Source: UBA7396 sp047637875 (GTDB lineage: Bacteria > Patescibacteriota > Gracilibacteria > BD1-5 > UBA6164). From it: 13,566 bases of DNA. The notes under the pieces were generated by a model. That model was not told the origin of the DNA and did not search any database. It saw only the letters and a list, made by a program, of their open reading frames with translations. Numbering within the stretch: position 1 is the stretch's first letter; each line of letters begins with the position of its first letter. The position numbers and the translations under genes were made by a program. Where the stretch lies: positions 1 through 13,566 of the forward strand of contig JBLJBH010000010.1 in the NCBI GenBank assembly GCA_047637875.1, read 5' to 3'. Of the stretch, positions 1 through 9,386 are shown piece after piece.

Positions 1-42
1 GTGACATTTCTATTTTTACAAAAAGGGTGACATTTCTATTTT
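1..42. repeat. Tandem direct repeat (two 16-bp units)
   Basis: GTGACATTTCTATTTT occurs at 1-16 and again at 27-42, a period of 26 bases with an ACAAAAAGG-type spacer. Paired, evenly spaced short repeats at an element end are typical of transposase-binding sites in some insertion sequences, such as the IS21 family. The family assignment is inference. The right end carries the inner copy in inverted orientation (13529-13544) and 12 bases of the outer copy (13555-13566). Confidence 0.85.
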
Positions 43-52
43 AAAATAACAA
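5..52 (+). repeat. Left arm of 48-bp terminal inverted repeat
   Basis: These 48 bases are the exact reverse complement of the last 48 bases of the window (13519-13566). Identity stops at base 53 (T here, G in the other arm). No coding frame is visible in it. It is either the end of an insertion sequence or similar repeat shared by both flanks, or the true end of a larger element. Confidence 0.95.
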
Positions 53-79
53 TAATAAAAGAAACTTTGCAAAATTTCT

Positions 80-106
80 TTGAAAAACAAATAAAAAATA
101 TACAAT
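80..106 (+). promoter_or_regulatory. Possible promoter for photolyase gene
   Basis: A TTGAAA at 80-85 and a TACAAT at 101-106 are separated by 15 bases and lie just upstream of the photolyase ATG at 135. The spacer is short and the region is very AT-rich, so this is a weak call. No Shine-Dalgarno sequence is visible before the ATG. Confidence 0.25.
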
Positions 107-134
107 CAACAAAAATAATTTTTAAACTCCATAT

Positions 135-1445
135 ATGAAAAAATCTATTTTTTGGTTTAGGCAAGACTTAAGAACTTTTGATAACAGATGACTTATTGAA
201 TGTATAGAAAAAAGTGATAGCGTACTTCCTATTTTTATTTTAGACAAAAATATTGTTTGAGATTTTTGATGACTTCAAGATAAAAAATTTTGATTTTTAA
301 GAGAAGCTTTAGAAAATTTATCAAAAGAAATTTTCAAGCTTTCTTGATTACCTTTATATATATTTTATGATTATCCAGAAAATATTATTCCTTTTTTAGT
401 AGAAAAATATAACATCAATTCCCTTTATGCCAATAAATCCTACTCAAACTATGGAAGTAAAAAAAGAGATATAAAAATAGAAAATATACTCAAACAAAAA
501 AATATTTCTTTTCATCTAATTACTGATTTTTTGATGATAGAACCAGAAGATATTCCACAAAGAAAAGTTTTTACTCCTTTTTTTAAACTCTGGAAACAAG
601 TTCCAAAAGATACACTTTTACTTTCTACTCCATCATTTTCTGGAATAAAAATAGAAGAAGTTTTTCAAGCAAAAGATTTTATAACTATACAAAAACATCC
701 ATATTTTACTCTTGATTTTTGAAAACAAAGACTGGAAAATCATATAAAAGAACATTATGAAGAATTTAGAAATTATCTTGATATTGATGGAACTTCAAAG
801 ATTTCTCCATATTTGAGATTTGGTATTTTTTCTGTAAGGCAAATATTTAATCTTGCAGAAAAAAATGAAACCTTTTTATCAGAAATAGCTTGGAGAGAGT
901 TTTGGCAACATATAAATTATTATTTTCCAGAATGTAAAAGTTTAGAATTTCAAGAAAATAAAAGACATATTTCTTGGGAAAAAAACGAGTTTCTTTTTCA
1001 AAGATTTTGCGAGTGAAAAACTGGATATCCTATAGTGGATGCTAGTATAAAACAACTTTTACAAACAAATCGGATGCACGGGAGAAGTCGTATGATTGTT
1101 GCTTCATTTTTGACAAAAGATTTACATATTGACTGGAGAGAGTGAGAAAAATTTTTCAAAAAACATTTGCTTGATTATGATGAAAATATGAATTTTTGAA
1201 ACTGGCAATGGTCAGCATCTGTGTGAGCTGACCCAAAACCACTCAGAATTTTTAATCCTATTTTACAATCACAAAAGTTTGACCCGGAAGCAAAATTTAT
1301 CAAAAAATATCTTCCAGAGTTACATCAAGAAGATTTAAAAGCAATTCATAATCCTTTAGAATATGAACTGAATTATTTAAAACCTATTGTTGATCATAGA
1401 ATTGAGCAAAAAATCACAAGAGAAATGTATAAAAGAAAAGATTAA
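135..1445 (+). CDS. phr: Deoxyribodipyrimidine photolyase (cryptochrome/photolyase family)
   Basis: 436 residues when TGA is read as Gly; ends in TAA. It should repair UV-induced cyclobutane pyrimidine dimers in DNA using light and FAD. The start FWFRQDLRTFDNRG matches the N-terminal antenna-domain signature of class I type photolyases (FRxDLRxxDN). The C-terminal FAD domain shows SPYLRFG (about residue 225), WREFW (about 252), RMHGRSRMIVASFLTKDL (about 314-331) and NWQWSASVGADP followed by RIFNP (about 356-375); the NWQW element carries tryptophans used in FAD photoreduction. Length is slightly under the usual 450-480. By my count eleven in-frame TGA codons occur, including at glycines conserved in the family. 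The start at 135 is chosen because the family motif begins four residues later. It may be transcribed with the following gene, 71 bases downstream. The function call is strong; the dimer class repaired is inferred. Confidence 0.95.
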
Positions 1446-1516
1446 TTTTATAAATCTTATTAATTGACTTTTTATATTTTTTTATTATAAATAAATCTTA
1501 TTTTTAATTTTAAATT

Positions 1517-4366
1517 ATGTTTTCACCTTCGCAAATATTGAAAGAAGATATGAATGAACTTTTAGAAGATCGTATAAAAAATATTCCACAAGATTTCCAT
1601 GATAAAATTAATCATTTACGTCAAGATGTTCGTACTAAAGCTATTGATGTTTTGTTTTCTTGATTTCAATTATCATTTTCAAAACAAGAATTAAGTAAAT
1701 ATTTTTTAGAAAGAAATGATTTTTCATCAGCACTTTCCATATTGATAACCCTTATAAAAAATTCAGAAGAAGTTTTTGATACTACTATAGAAGATGTTTG
1801 GATAAAAACTACTAAATATCTTGAAAGTTTAAAAAATGAAGAAAAAGATAATTTAGAATACATTTCTTTAAATGAAAGAATTTCTACTTTAATTTCTCTT
1901 TGTCAAAAAGAAGTTGAATACAAGGAAAATCCTAAAATGAAAATACTTTTTTCTCAGGAATTACTAAGAAATTGAAATACAAAAAAATCACTTGAAATAT
2001 TAAATGAGCTTTTAGAAGATGGTTATGCAGTTGCTTATTTTTATCTTTGAAAAATTTATACTCAAATGTGAGAGTATCAATTTGCTGTTTCATTATTAGA
2101 AAATTGATGGAATATAACGTGAAAAGTAGAATATGTTTATGAAATGATTGATTTGTATATTAAAATATGAAATAAACAAAAAGCTTTAGAGTATTATAAA
2201 TTAGTTTCAAATGATATTTATGATGAAGTTTGAGTATGAACTCAATGAATCCTACCACCTTTTTCTTATTTCTCTTGAGAGATTAATTCTATAAAAGATG
2301 TTCAATCTATAGAAATATTTTTACAACAAAGTTTAAAAAATCCTGAAATTGAATCAATAGAAAAATTTACAAAACTTTTACAAATACTCAAAGAATATAT
2401 TGATAATACCATAGAAGAAATTGAAATAAAGCTAGACAATACAGAAGATGAAAATATATGGAAAGAACTTGCAATGGAAAGATTGTATTTAATTCATATA
2501 AGTATTACTTTACTTGGTGAAACTATTTATTTAAAACCATATTTACAAGAATGTGAAAATTTATTATTTTCTGAAGAATATGAATTAAATGAATTTATTG
2601 ATGAATTTTTTGAAGAATACATAAAACCTTCATTTTCATATAAAGCTCTAAACGATAAAAATACTCAAAATCAAGACGACGAAGAAAAACCTTCAATGGA
2701 AAATTTTTTAGATTATTTAGATGAAATTATACAAAAACATTTTCATGGTAGAAATTTTGAATCTATAAAAACTTTTGTAATAGATTTTTATAATAATCTT
2801 TCTGAAAAATTACTTTCAAAAATAGATTATCAATGACAAAATGATACAAAAACAATTCTTTGAAATGAATATGAATTTTTAGATCAATTTTCAGCTTTAG
2901 AAAAAAATTTATATGCTAATTTTATAAATGAATTTGATAAAAAACATTCTCCATTTTTCAGAAATCTCATAGAACAATTTGCTCGTTGAATGATTTTCGA
3001 TGAAGAAGAAAAAATACATAAACTCATAAAAACTAATCCAGATTTTTCACTTTTATATGTTATAGAATTAGTTATTTGCTGATATTTAATTGATGAATGA
3101 ATAGATGATGTAGATGATTTTTTGCTTAAATATAATCTAAATAAACTAAAAGCTGATGATAAAATATTATGTGCAATATTTTTTTATTATACGGATGCTG
3201 ATTTATGTGTAAATTATTTAATAAAAAATAATGGTTTACTTGATAGTGTTTATGGACTTTATTATTTTCTTTCTAGTTTAAAAGTACTTTGATATGATAA
3301 AAAAATTATAAAAGAATTAAATACTATTATACAAAATGATTTTCAAGAAAAGTGACTGATTAGTTTTATAAAAAAGAGACTGAAAACTGAAAAAAACTCT
3401 CCAGATATTAATAAATTAGATAAAGAATATATAGCTCTTTGTGAGTCTATGATTGATGAATTATCTGAAAATTTTGAAGACAATAAACTACTAAATTTTC
3501 ATCAAAATAACACATATACTTCAACAAAAGTACTTTTAGAGATTTGAGATAATTATGTATCATCTTGAGATTTTGAAAAATGATTAAAATATTATTTAGA
3601 TGTTTATCAAACAGAAAAAAATATACTAATTATTTCAAAAATTATAACTACTTATTTATATTTAAATGATTTTGTAAATGCAGATCGTTTTATAAATATA
3701 TGAGAAAATTTTTGAAATATGGTTTATTATAGATTTTCATATTATGTTTGGAAAAACGAGTTTAAAAATGCTTTAGGAACTTTTATACTTTTATCAAAAA
3801 AGTGAGATATAATTGATGAGCCTAAAAATACTATGGAAAATTTTTGAAATATGTTGCAGTCTCAATTACATACAGAACATTCTTGAGATAGTCATATTTT
3901 TTCAGTTTCTATTTTATCAAATTTTGCTATAAATGTTTTAAATACTCATTTTTATTGAAGGGATTATAAAAATATATTTGATGAACTAGATAGTATTTTA
4001 AGTATTTTACTAGTAGCCAAAAAAGGTCACTTTCCTAGAATGGTTTTTAAAACTCTTTTATTTATCATGAATGAAAATCCATCTTTTGAAGAATTACCTT
4101 TTAAAATAGATGAAAATGAAGCAAGTTTTTCTAAATCACTTTTAATTTTAGAATTTTACTTTTTTCAAAGAATTCAAGAAATGAAAGATATATTTTATAA
4201 TTCTCCAGATTTAACTAAAAAACAAAAAGATGAATTTGAAAAAGATTTAGTTCATTTATTTTCAGTTTATACTGAAGTGTGTGAAAATATTCCTTGATGA
4301 TTTATTTTTACAGAAGTTGCAAAAGCAAAATTTTTATGAAGTGATGTTGAGGTTTATATACATTAA
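1517..4366 (+). CDS. Large TPR-like hypothetical protein (949 aa)
   Basis: One open frame under code 25 running to TAA, broken into short pieces under the standard code. I do not recognise a named family. The protein is acidic and almost wholly helical in composition. Around residues 154-240 it has TPR-like pairs (KKSLEILNELLEDGYAVAYF, then YLGKIYTQMGEYQFAVSLL, then DLYIKMGNKQKALEYYKLV). A second TPR-like stretch lies near 670-735 (VLLEIGDNYVSSGDFEKGLKYY, shortened here). No signal peptide or clear membrane segment is seen, so a cytoplasmic scaffold or protein-binding role is plausible but unproven. The gene follows the photolyase by 71 bases and ends one base into the hairpin-type terminator. 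No catalytic motif was seen. Confidence 0.85.
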
Positions 4367-4394
4367 AAAACTAGAACGAAAGTTCTAGTTTTTT
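4365..4394. terminator. Bidirectional intrinsic terminator, GAAA loop
   Basis: CTAGAAC (4371-4377) pairs perfectly with GTTCTAG (4382-4388) around a GAAA tetraloop (4378-4381). The stem is extended by A-runs on the left and six Ts on the right. Its left edge overlaps the TAA of the 949-aa gene. It separates that plus-strand gene from the minus-strand ORF ending at 4411, so it can end transcription from both sides. Confidence 0.9.
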
Positions 4395-4410
4395 AAGATT
4401 AATTCTAAAA

Positions 4411-4770
4411 TTATTTATTTTGAATTAATTCTTTTAAAGCTATAAGCATAGTAGTAAGTTTTTGTTTTGTATCAGATAAATAAGAGGTAGAATTATTTAT
4501 TTGAGCCAAAAGAGTATCTATTTTTCGAATAATTACTATCATATCTCTATCAGTCATTTGAGAAATTTTTTTTCAATATTTTGTTTTATAGACAGATTTA
4601 TATTTTTCTTTTTCACTATCTATTTCATAATTAGTTTTTTTCTCAGGTCATGTAACTGATTTCAATTTTTCTAAATATTCTTCTCTTAACTCTTTTTTCT
4701 TAGTTAAATACTCTGTTCTAGCTTGTTTACTTTTTAAGTCTTTATATTGTTCAAGTATTTGATAGTATTT
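4411..4770 (-). pseudogene. Coiled-coil ORF without a clear start, probably a gene remnant
   Basis: An open frame of 119 codons ends in TAA at 4411 and is closed upstream by TAG at 4771-4773. It contains no ATG until a Met well inside (QMTDRD). It is rich in Lys, Glu and Leu with heptad-like spacing (YQILEQYKDLKSK, KKKELREEYLEKLK), suggesting a coiled coil, followed by TDRDMIVIIRKIDTLLAQI. Two codons are TGA. Continuing upstream in the same frame gives many TAA and TAG stops up to about 5005, so the 5' part is either lost or non-coding. It could be the 3' end of a truncated gene, or a small gene using a non-ATG start. Function unknown. Confidence 0.5.
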
Positions 4771-4825
4771 CTAGTACTATTTTTACTTTATATTCTGATG
4801 TGTATCTTTTTCTGTTATTTGGCAT
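4742..4825 (-). pseudogene. IS3/IS911 OrfA-like N-terminal relic
   Basis: A 27-codon ORF beginning MPNNRKRYTSEYKVKIVLEI and closed by TAA resembles the first helix region of IS3-family OrfA transposases, which typically begin with a KRYSxEFKxKVALEA-like stretch. The remaining OrfA helix-turn-helix and all of OrfB are absent. It overlaps, in another frame, the upstream end of the coiled-coil ORF. This suggests a decayed insertion at the junction. The match is short and from memory of the family pattern, so it remains tentative. Confidence 0.35.
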
Positions 4826-5061
4826 ATTTTTCTTGGTTAAGAGTTATTTTTTCTCTTAGCTTATTCTATTTATCTTTTCTGTCTAGTTTTCTTGAACCAT
4901 TATATTTTTCGTTGAATCAATTTTTTATTATATTTATTTTTAGTGTACTTATTTAACAAATCCAATTACTTTGAATTATTTATAATATCTATTTTTTCAC
5001 TATTCATTTTAAATATTATTTCATCAAAAATTATTCTAGCTTACAATCAAACAAGAAATGA
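4826..5061. other. Degenerate non-coding stretch
   Basis: No intact gene is visible on either strand. On the minus strand short Lys- and Asn-rich pieces (from an ATG at 5005-5007, MNSEKIDIINNSK, then stop) alternate with TAA and TAG codons in all frames. This looks like decayed coding DNA. On the plus strand a hydrophobic frame starting at a TTG (4747) appears only as the complement of the Lys-rich minus frame. Confidence 0.5.
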
Positions 5062-5205
5062 TTACGAATCTCTAGAAATCATAAACTCTTTTAAGAAATG
5101 ACCTTTAAATGCAAAAGAAAATAATATTGCAAAAAGAAAATACATAATACCAACAAATACTTTCTCTAAACAAATTATAACCCCTTTTTTTATAACTTTT
5201 ATCAA
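5062..5205 (-). CDS. Small membrane protein, probable (47 aa)
   Basis: The ORF ends in TAA at 5062. A TTG at 5203-5205 is preceded by AAGGAG with six intervening bases, one of the few Shine-Dalgarno-like sites in the window, and I use it as the start. The product has a basic N-terminus (IKVIKKGVIICLEK) and one clear membrane segment, VFVGIMYFLFAILFSFAF, then a short tail ending in ISRDS. The frame stays open upstream to a TTG at 5268, giving 68 residues and starting six bases after the ATPase stop, so a longer product is possible. It follows the Clp-type ATPase gene directly on the same strand and may be the last gene of that operon. Function unknown; reality of the gene moderately supported. 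Confidence 0.45.
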   Translation of the reverse strand: MIKVIKKGVIICLEKVFVGIMYFLFAILFSFAFKGHFLKEFMISRDS

Positions 5206-5274
5206 TTCTTTCTCCTTTTTCCTCAAGTTTTGAGAATGGGAATATAGATAAAAAGATAAAGAAGTCAATTTTTT

Positions 5275-6996
5275 TTAATAGTCATGATGAATTCCATACA
5301 TTTCTACCAAAATCTTTCTGATATAGAAAAGGAGTTGATTCAGTTGAGAACCAGATAATTCATCTATATTTAAAAGTCTTGTCATAACTTCAATTACCGT
5401 TGAAATAGAAGCTTTTACAAATCATTGTTTGTTATAATGCTTATTTTCATAGATATAAGCCATTTTTCTTTCAATCAGTTTCGTAATGGTTCTGGTTTCA
5501 TAGGGAGCAAAAATATCTTTTATTTCATTTCCATCTTTTATTTCTTCAAAGTCTTGAATAAATATGAGATCTCTGAGTCACTCTAAATAAGCTCTATTTT
5601 TTAAAGAAGAAATTTCTGTTTGAGAAAGCCCAAGTTCTTTGAGTTTATCGGCATATATTTTTAATTCATCTCTCATATCTACATCTCCATCTAAATTGAC
5701 ATAACTCAACTCTACATAAGCAGAAATATTAGCATATATTTTTTCCAGTTTTTCGAGTGTCATTTTTCATTTTTCGCCTTTATACTCCAAAAGTGGAACA
5801 TCTTTTTTTACTTTTTGAGTTCATAAAGTTACGATATGAAATTTCAGTTGTGTATCTATTACATCGACTCAAATGATAACTTTTCCTTGATAATCATAAT
5901 ATTTTGCAAATTCTTGAGCATGCAATAATCTATTCAAATATCTTTTTACTTTTTGATTATATTTTCTTACAAGTTCTCTGGCTCATTTCTCTTTACTAAA
6001 TCATATTTGAGCAATATACTCATACACAGCTGGAGAAAGCTCTACTTGAATATATGCTTCATTAAAGTAAGTTTTTAGATATTGATTATATTTTTTCAAA
6101 ATCACATCAATAATTTCTTTTGAATCCTCAATGGTTAGTTCTTCAAATTCTACAAAACGATCTCAAATTCTTCAGATAAATTCAGGAGAAAAAAGTTGAG
6201 AAAGTGATTTTTGAAATACTTCTTGAACTTCTTTGGTTTTATCAATATTTTCTTGAGAAAATCACATCGTATTTTTCTTTTTTAAAGCAGTAATTTCTTT
6301 TTGTCCTACATTGGAAGTAAAAATCACTATCGTATTTTCAAAATTTACTACTTCTCCATTCGCAGTCGTAATTTTTCCTTCATCAACCAAAGCGAGTAAT
6401 TGTTGAATAACATTAGGATGAGCTTTTTCAATTTCATCAAAAAGTAAAATACTAAACCAAGGAAATTTTTCAATCATTGGATTGAGCTTTTTCATCTTTT
6501 TTGCAACATCATAGTGATTCATAATCGCTTTATTATTGAGTCTTGGTGATTTATCATGTCATAAATACCCAGGAGGAGCTCAAAACAAAGTACTCGAAGT
6601 ATGGTTTTGTTGAAGATTTTCACAGTTGATTTTTATAAAAGCATTTTTATCTCCAAACATCGTATGAGCGAGAGCTTTCACCATTTCTGTTTTTCCGACT
6701 CCAGTCGGACCATGAAAGAAAAATACTCACAAAGGTCATTCATGATCTCCAATATGGTGAATACTGTCTATCACTTGTTCAGCAAGTATATCTTTTGCCT
6801 TTTTTTGCCCTACTACGTGAGAAGCAAAAGAGGTTTTTAATTGATCTAAAAGATTGATACATAAATCAGGTTCTAAAGTTTCTGAAATTTGATGTCCATA
6901 TTTTTGGATAAAATACGATACATTTTGTGCTAAAACTGGAAGATGTGAAGGAGTTTGTTGAGTTGATACTTTCTGTAAAGATTTATTTCATGACAT
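5275..6996 (-). CDS. Clp-type AAA+ ATPase (single AAA2 domain)
   Basis: 573 residues under code 25, ending in TAA. It is an ATP-driven unfoldase of the Clp/Hsp100 type, expected in the cytoplasm. After a short N-terminal region and HVVGQKKAKDIL (about 60-71) comes Walker A GPTGVGKT (96-103), Walker B LLFDEIEKAH (184-193), a sensor-1-like IVIFTSNVG, an arginine-finger-like region PEFIGRIGDR (R276; canonical form FxNRxD), and a ClpB D2-small-like part with GAREL (sensor 2, R340). This is the second-ATPase-domain layout of ClpA/B/C with no first AAA domain. Beyond about residue 400 lies a long, charged, helical tail that I do not recognise. No ClpX zinc finger was seen. It starts 24 bases after the RNB exoribonuclease stop, so the two are probably co-transcribed. 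Whether it feeds ClpP or acts alone cannot be told. Confidence 0.9.
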
Positions 6997-7020
6997 AGCT
7001 ATAAAGTTAAAAAGTAATAT

Positions 7021-8586
7021 TTATTTTCCACAAAAATATTTAATAATTTTTTTGAGTGTTTTTTTTCTTATCATTCCTATCATATCTTTTTGATACGGGT
7101 TATCTTCTTCAAATTCATCCAAAGAAATTTGTTTATAATTACCTGATGTGGAAGCTATCATTTTTCACCTGAAATATACTTCAATAGTAAATTGATTTCC
7201 TTGGTGAACTTCCTTGATATCAAATAAATATTCTGGGTCAGTTCTAGTAATTTTCGTCACTGATAATAATGATAAAATAGCTTTGGCTGAAAATTTTTCA
7301 TCATCAATTAATACTTTTTTTAAAGTTTGTTTTATTTCTTCATCTCGAGAAACTAATAAGACTCCTATTGACCAAGCCCAATTTGATTTATTTCAATTTT
7401 CTAAATCATTTATAAATTTTCAAACCATAATTTTCGGCATTTTTTTTCACAATGATACCGTTTCTCTTATGTGTTGAGTAAAATGAGAAATATTCAAGTT
7501 CTCTCCATTTTTTTGTTGTAATTTTGAAATTATTTCGTAAGCTCTTAATTCCCTATCTAAATCACTTCATAAAATATCAATCACCTCTCTAGAAATATTA
7601 ATATGCTCAGAAATATCAGAAATTTCTCAAATACTATATGGTTCTTTCTCTCCTCTTAAGTGAATAAGTTTGAGTACTCTATGAACCACCATATCCGCAT
7701 ACCTTCTGATAGGAGAAGTGAAATGAGTATAATTTGGTAAAGCCAATCCCATATGATATCCAACTCCATTTTGATAAAAAGCTCTTTCTTCAAAAGACTT
7801 ATGTGCTCTAAAAATAGAATTATAATTATGTTTTACACACAAACTTGCTGCCGCAATATTTGCTAAAATCATAAATTCTTCAATAATAGTTGATGGTATT
7901 TTTTTCCTACTAAAATGTTCTTTTTCCTCATGAATTCAAATTGAAAGTTGTCTATCAGCATCTTGAAAATCTATATTTGCTCATTCTCTTTTTCTTATGG
8001 ATCTTCTTTTTCTCGCTATTTCATACATGAGCTGTAAAGTTTCATGAAATTCGCTATCTGGATTAAGATAATCATCAACAAAGTCTTCATAATTATATCT
8101 TTTTTTATTTTGAAATACTGATTCATAGACTTCAAAATCATCTATTTCTCCATTGATATCAAGATGTATTTTCATACTGAGAGTCAATTTTTCTCCATGC
8201 TCATTGAGCGATAAAAGATTTTGAGATAATGCAGGAGGAAACATATTAAGTACTTCTTGAGATCTATAGACACTAGTTGTTCTTTTGAGAGCTTCAATAT
8301 CAAGAGGAGAAAATTTTTCAACAGCTTCTGTCACATCACTAATATGTACAAAAACGACATATCATTTTTTTGTTTTTTCTACCCAAATAGCATCATCTAA
8401 ATCGAGTGATTCTATACCATCGATACTAATTCACTCTTCATATCTTCTTTTTACAGCTTGGTCTTGAATTCAAAGTTTTTTTATATTTTGAGTTTGATTG
8501 AGTGCATATAAAGAATAATCCACACGAATAATTCCACTTTCATGATGATTGTCTCAAGAAATATAATCAAGTATTTTTGACTGCAT
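7021..8586 (-). CDS. RNB-domain exoribonuclease (RNase II/R family)
   Basis: 521 residues under code 25, ending in TAA. A 3'-to-5' hydrolytic exoribonuclease of the RNase II/RNase R family, acting on RNA in the cytoplasm. The RNB signature is clear: SIDGIESLDLDDAIW (54-68) holds the metal-binding aspartates (D56, D62, D64, D65), followed by VVFVHISDVTEAV. FTSPIRRYADMVVHR (289-303) matches the conserved FTSPIRRYxDxxxHR motif. The RNB core starts near residue 50, so the N-terminal cold-shock domains of classical RNase R are absent, and the protein is shorter than E. coli RNase II or R. A canonical C-terminal S1 domain was not obvious to me. The ATG at 8584-8586 is 51 bases downstream of a good promoter-like -10. 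The Clp-type ATPase follows 24 bases later. Confidence 0.92.
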
Positions 8587-8631
8587 ATTTAGGAAGTTAC
8601 TCTAATAAATATTTTTTATTTATTCTTTATT

Positions 8632-8871
8632 TTAAAAAGATGTAAATATAATAATAAATATCTTCTTGTCAATAGAAAGGTTAATAAAAAAAGTCAAATT
8701 ATATTTTTTTGACTTTTTTCATACAAAATAAAAATTTCATTGTACCATATCCTCAATATCTCAAGCAAAATTTCATGTAATTTTCATTTCATAAAAAATA
8801 ATTTGTTTTGCTTGAAAGTTTATAGGAGCAACATCTGTTAACTCTCTTGTATCTTTTGTTACTATATTCAT
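8632..8871 (-). CDS. Small hypothetical protein (79 aa)
   Basis: Starts MNIVTKDTRELTDVAPINFQ, nine bases after the stop of the 162-aa gene, so it is very likely in the same transcript. It contains four TGA glycine codons. The first 50 residues (to about GNFYFV) look like a soluble small protein. The frame has no TAA or TAG there, so it runs through the downstream hairpin and through a promoter-like site before TAA at 8632, giving a hydrophobic end (FINLSIDKKIFIIIFTSF). The tail may therefore be rarely made. No family recognised. Confidence 0.65.
8645..8672 (-). promoter_or_regulatory. Promoter for RNB exoribonuclease-Clp operon
   Basis: On the minus strand TTGACA (8667-8672) and TATATT (8645-8650) are separated by 16 bases, close to the sigma-70 consensus. 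Transcription would start near 8638 and give a leader of about 50 bases before the exoribonuclease ATG at 8586. The site follows directly after the hairpin ending the upstream operon, as expected for a new transcription unit. Confidence 0.55.
8687..8719 (-). terminator. Intrinsic terminator of the kinase-like operon
   Basis: AAAAAAGTCAAA (8687-8698) pairs perfectly with TTTGACTTTTTT (8708-8719) across a 9-base loop. The stem is AT-rich apart from two GC pairs, with a T-run on the 3' side on either strand. It follows the conserved-looking part of the 79-aa gene and precedes the RNB operon promoter. Confidence 0.7.
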
Positions 8872-8880
8872 AATTTAAAA

Positions 8881-9369
8881 TTATTTATTTTCAATAATAT
8901 TTTGAACTCCATCTATTGTTTGAGTTTGAAGTATTTTTGTTTTTTCTCATATTCAAAAATATTTTTCAGGATCTAAAATAATTCATCTATATAATCAATT
9001 TTCTAAATTTGTTGCTGTATCATTGTAATTATTTAATCATTCAACCCATAATCAAATCATTCAATTATATTCAAAAGGTCATATAGGATTTACGATTTGA
9101 ATTCAAGGGGATATTTCTTCGCTAAAAATACCTTTTTGCTTAAATTTTTCTTTAAATAATTTCATATCTCTTTCTCTTTTTTCTTTGTTTGAATATAACA
9201 AAACAAATTCTGCTCAAGTAAGAGGAATACAAAATACCTCTTCTGATAATTTTAATTTATTAACATCATTTTTTCAGTCTAATATACCTCTTATTTTTCT
9301 AATTCTAATATCTATTGAATATCATTGAAAATCTAATGATGATATTTCTCTTTTTTTAAAATGTTCCAT
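8881..9369 (-). CDS. Hypothetical protein (162 aa)
   Basis: An intact code-25 ORF from ATG (MEHFKKREISSLDFQGYSID) to TAA. It starts 17 bases after the stop of the kinase-like gene and ends nine bases before the 79-aa gene, so the three form an operon. The protein is soluble in appearance, with an N-terminal beta-like stretch (YSIDIRIRKIRGILDG), a middle EVFCIPLTGAEFVLLYSNKE, and a C-terminal half with PGIQIVNPIGPFEYNG and LYRGIILDPEKYFGIGEKT. No signal peptide or membrane segment. I do not recognise the family. Its position just after a toxin-like or effector-like kinase makes an immunity, chaperone or regulatory partner possible, but this is only positional inference. Confidence 0.8.
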
Positions 9370-9386
9370 ATTTTTATTAATTAGGG

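Noticed and set aside
1..52. Short repeats as a possible CRISPR array
   Set aside because: Only two units with a 10-base spacing and no unique spacers of CRISPR length; the inverted copy at the other end fits an element terminus instead.
1666..1863. Minus-strand ORF inside the 949-aa gene
   Set aside because: Antisense to a continuous plus-strand gene, with no motif or start signal of its own.
4747..4956. Plus-strand, highly hydrophobic ORF that would look like a membrane protein
   Set aside because: It starts at TTG, has no ribosome site and is the complement of Lys- and Asn-rich minus-strand sequence, where AAA/AAT codons mirror as Phe, Ile and Leu. It also overlaps the relic region.
6601..8467. 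Plus-strand ORFs at 6601-6840, 7214-7477 and 8285-8467
   Set aside because: They lie wholly inside the Clp ATPase and RNB exoribonuclease genes on the other strand, whose motifs are conserved, so they are shadows.
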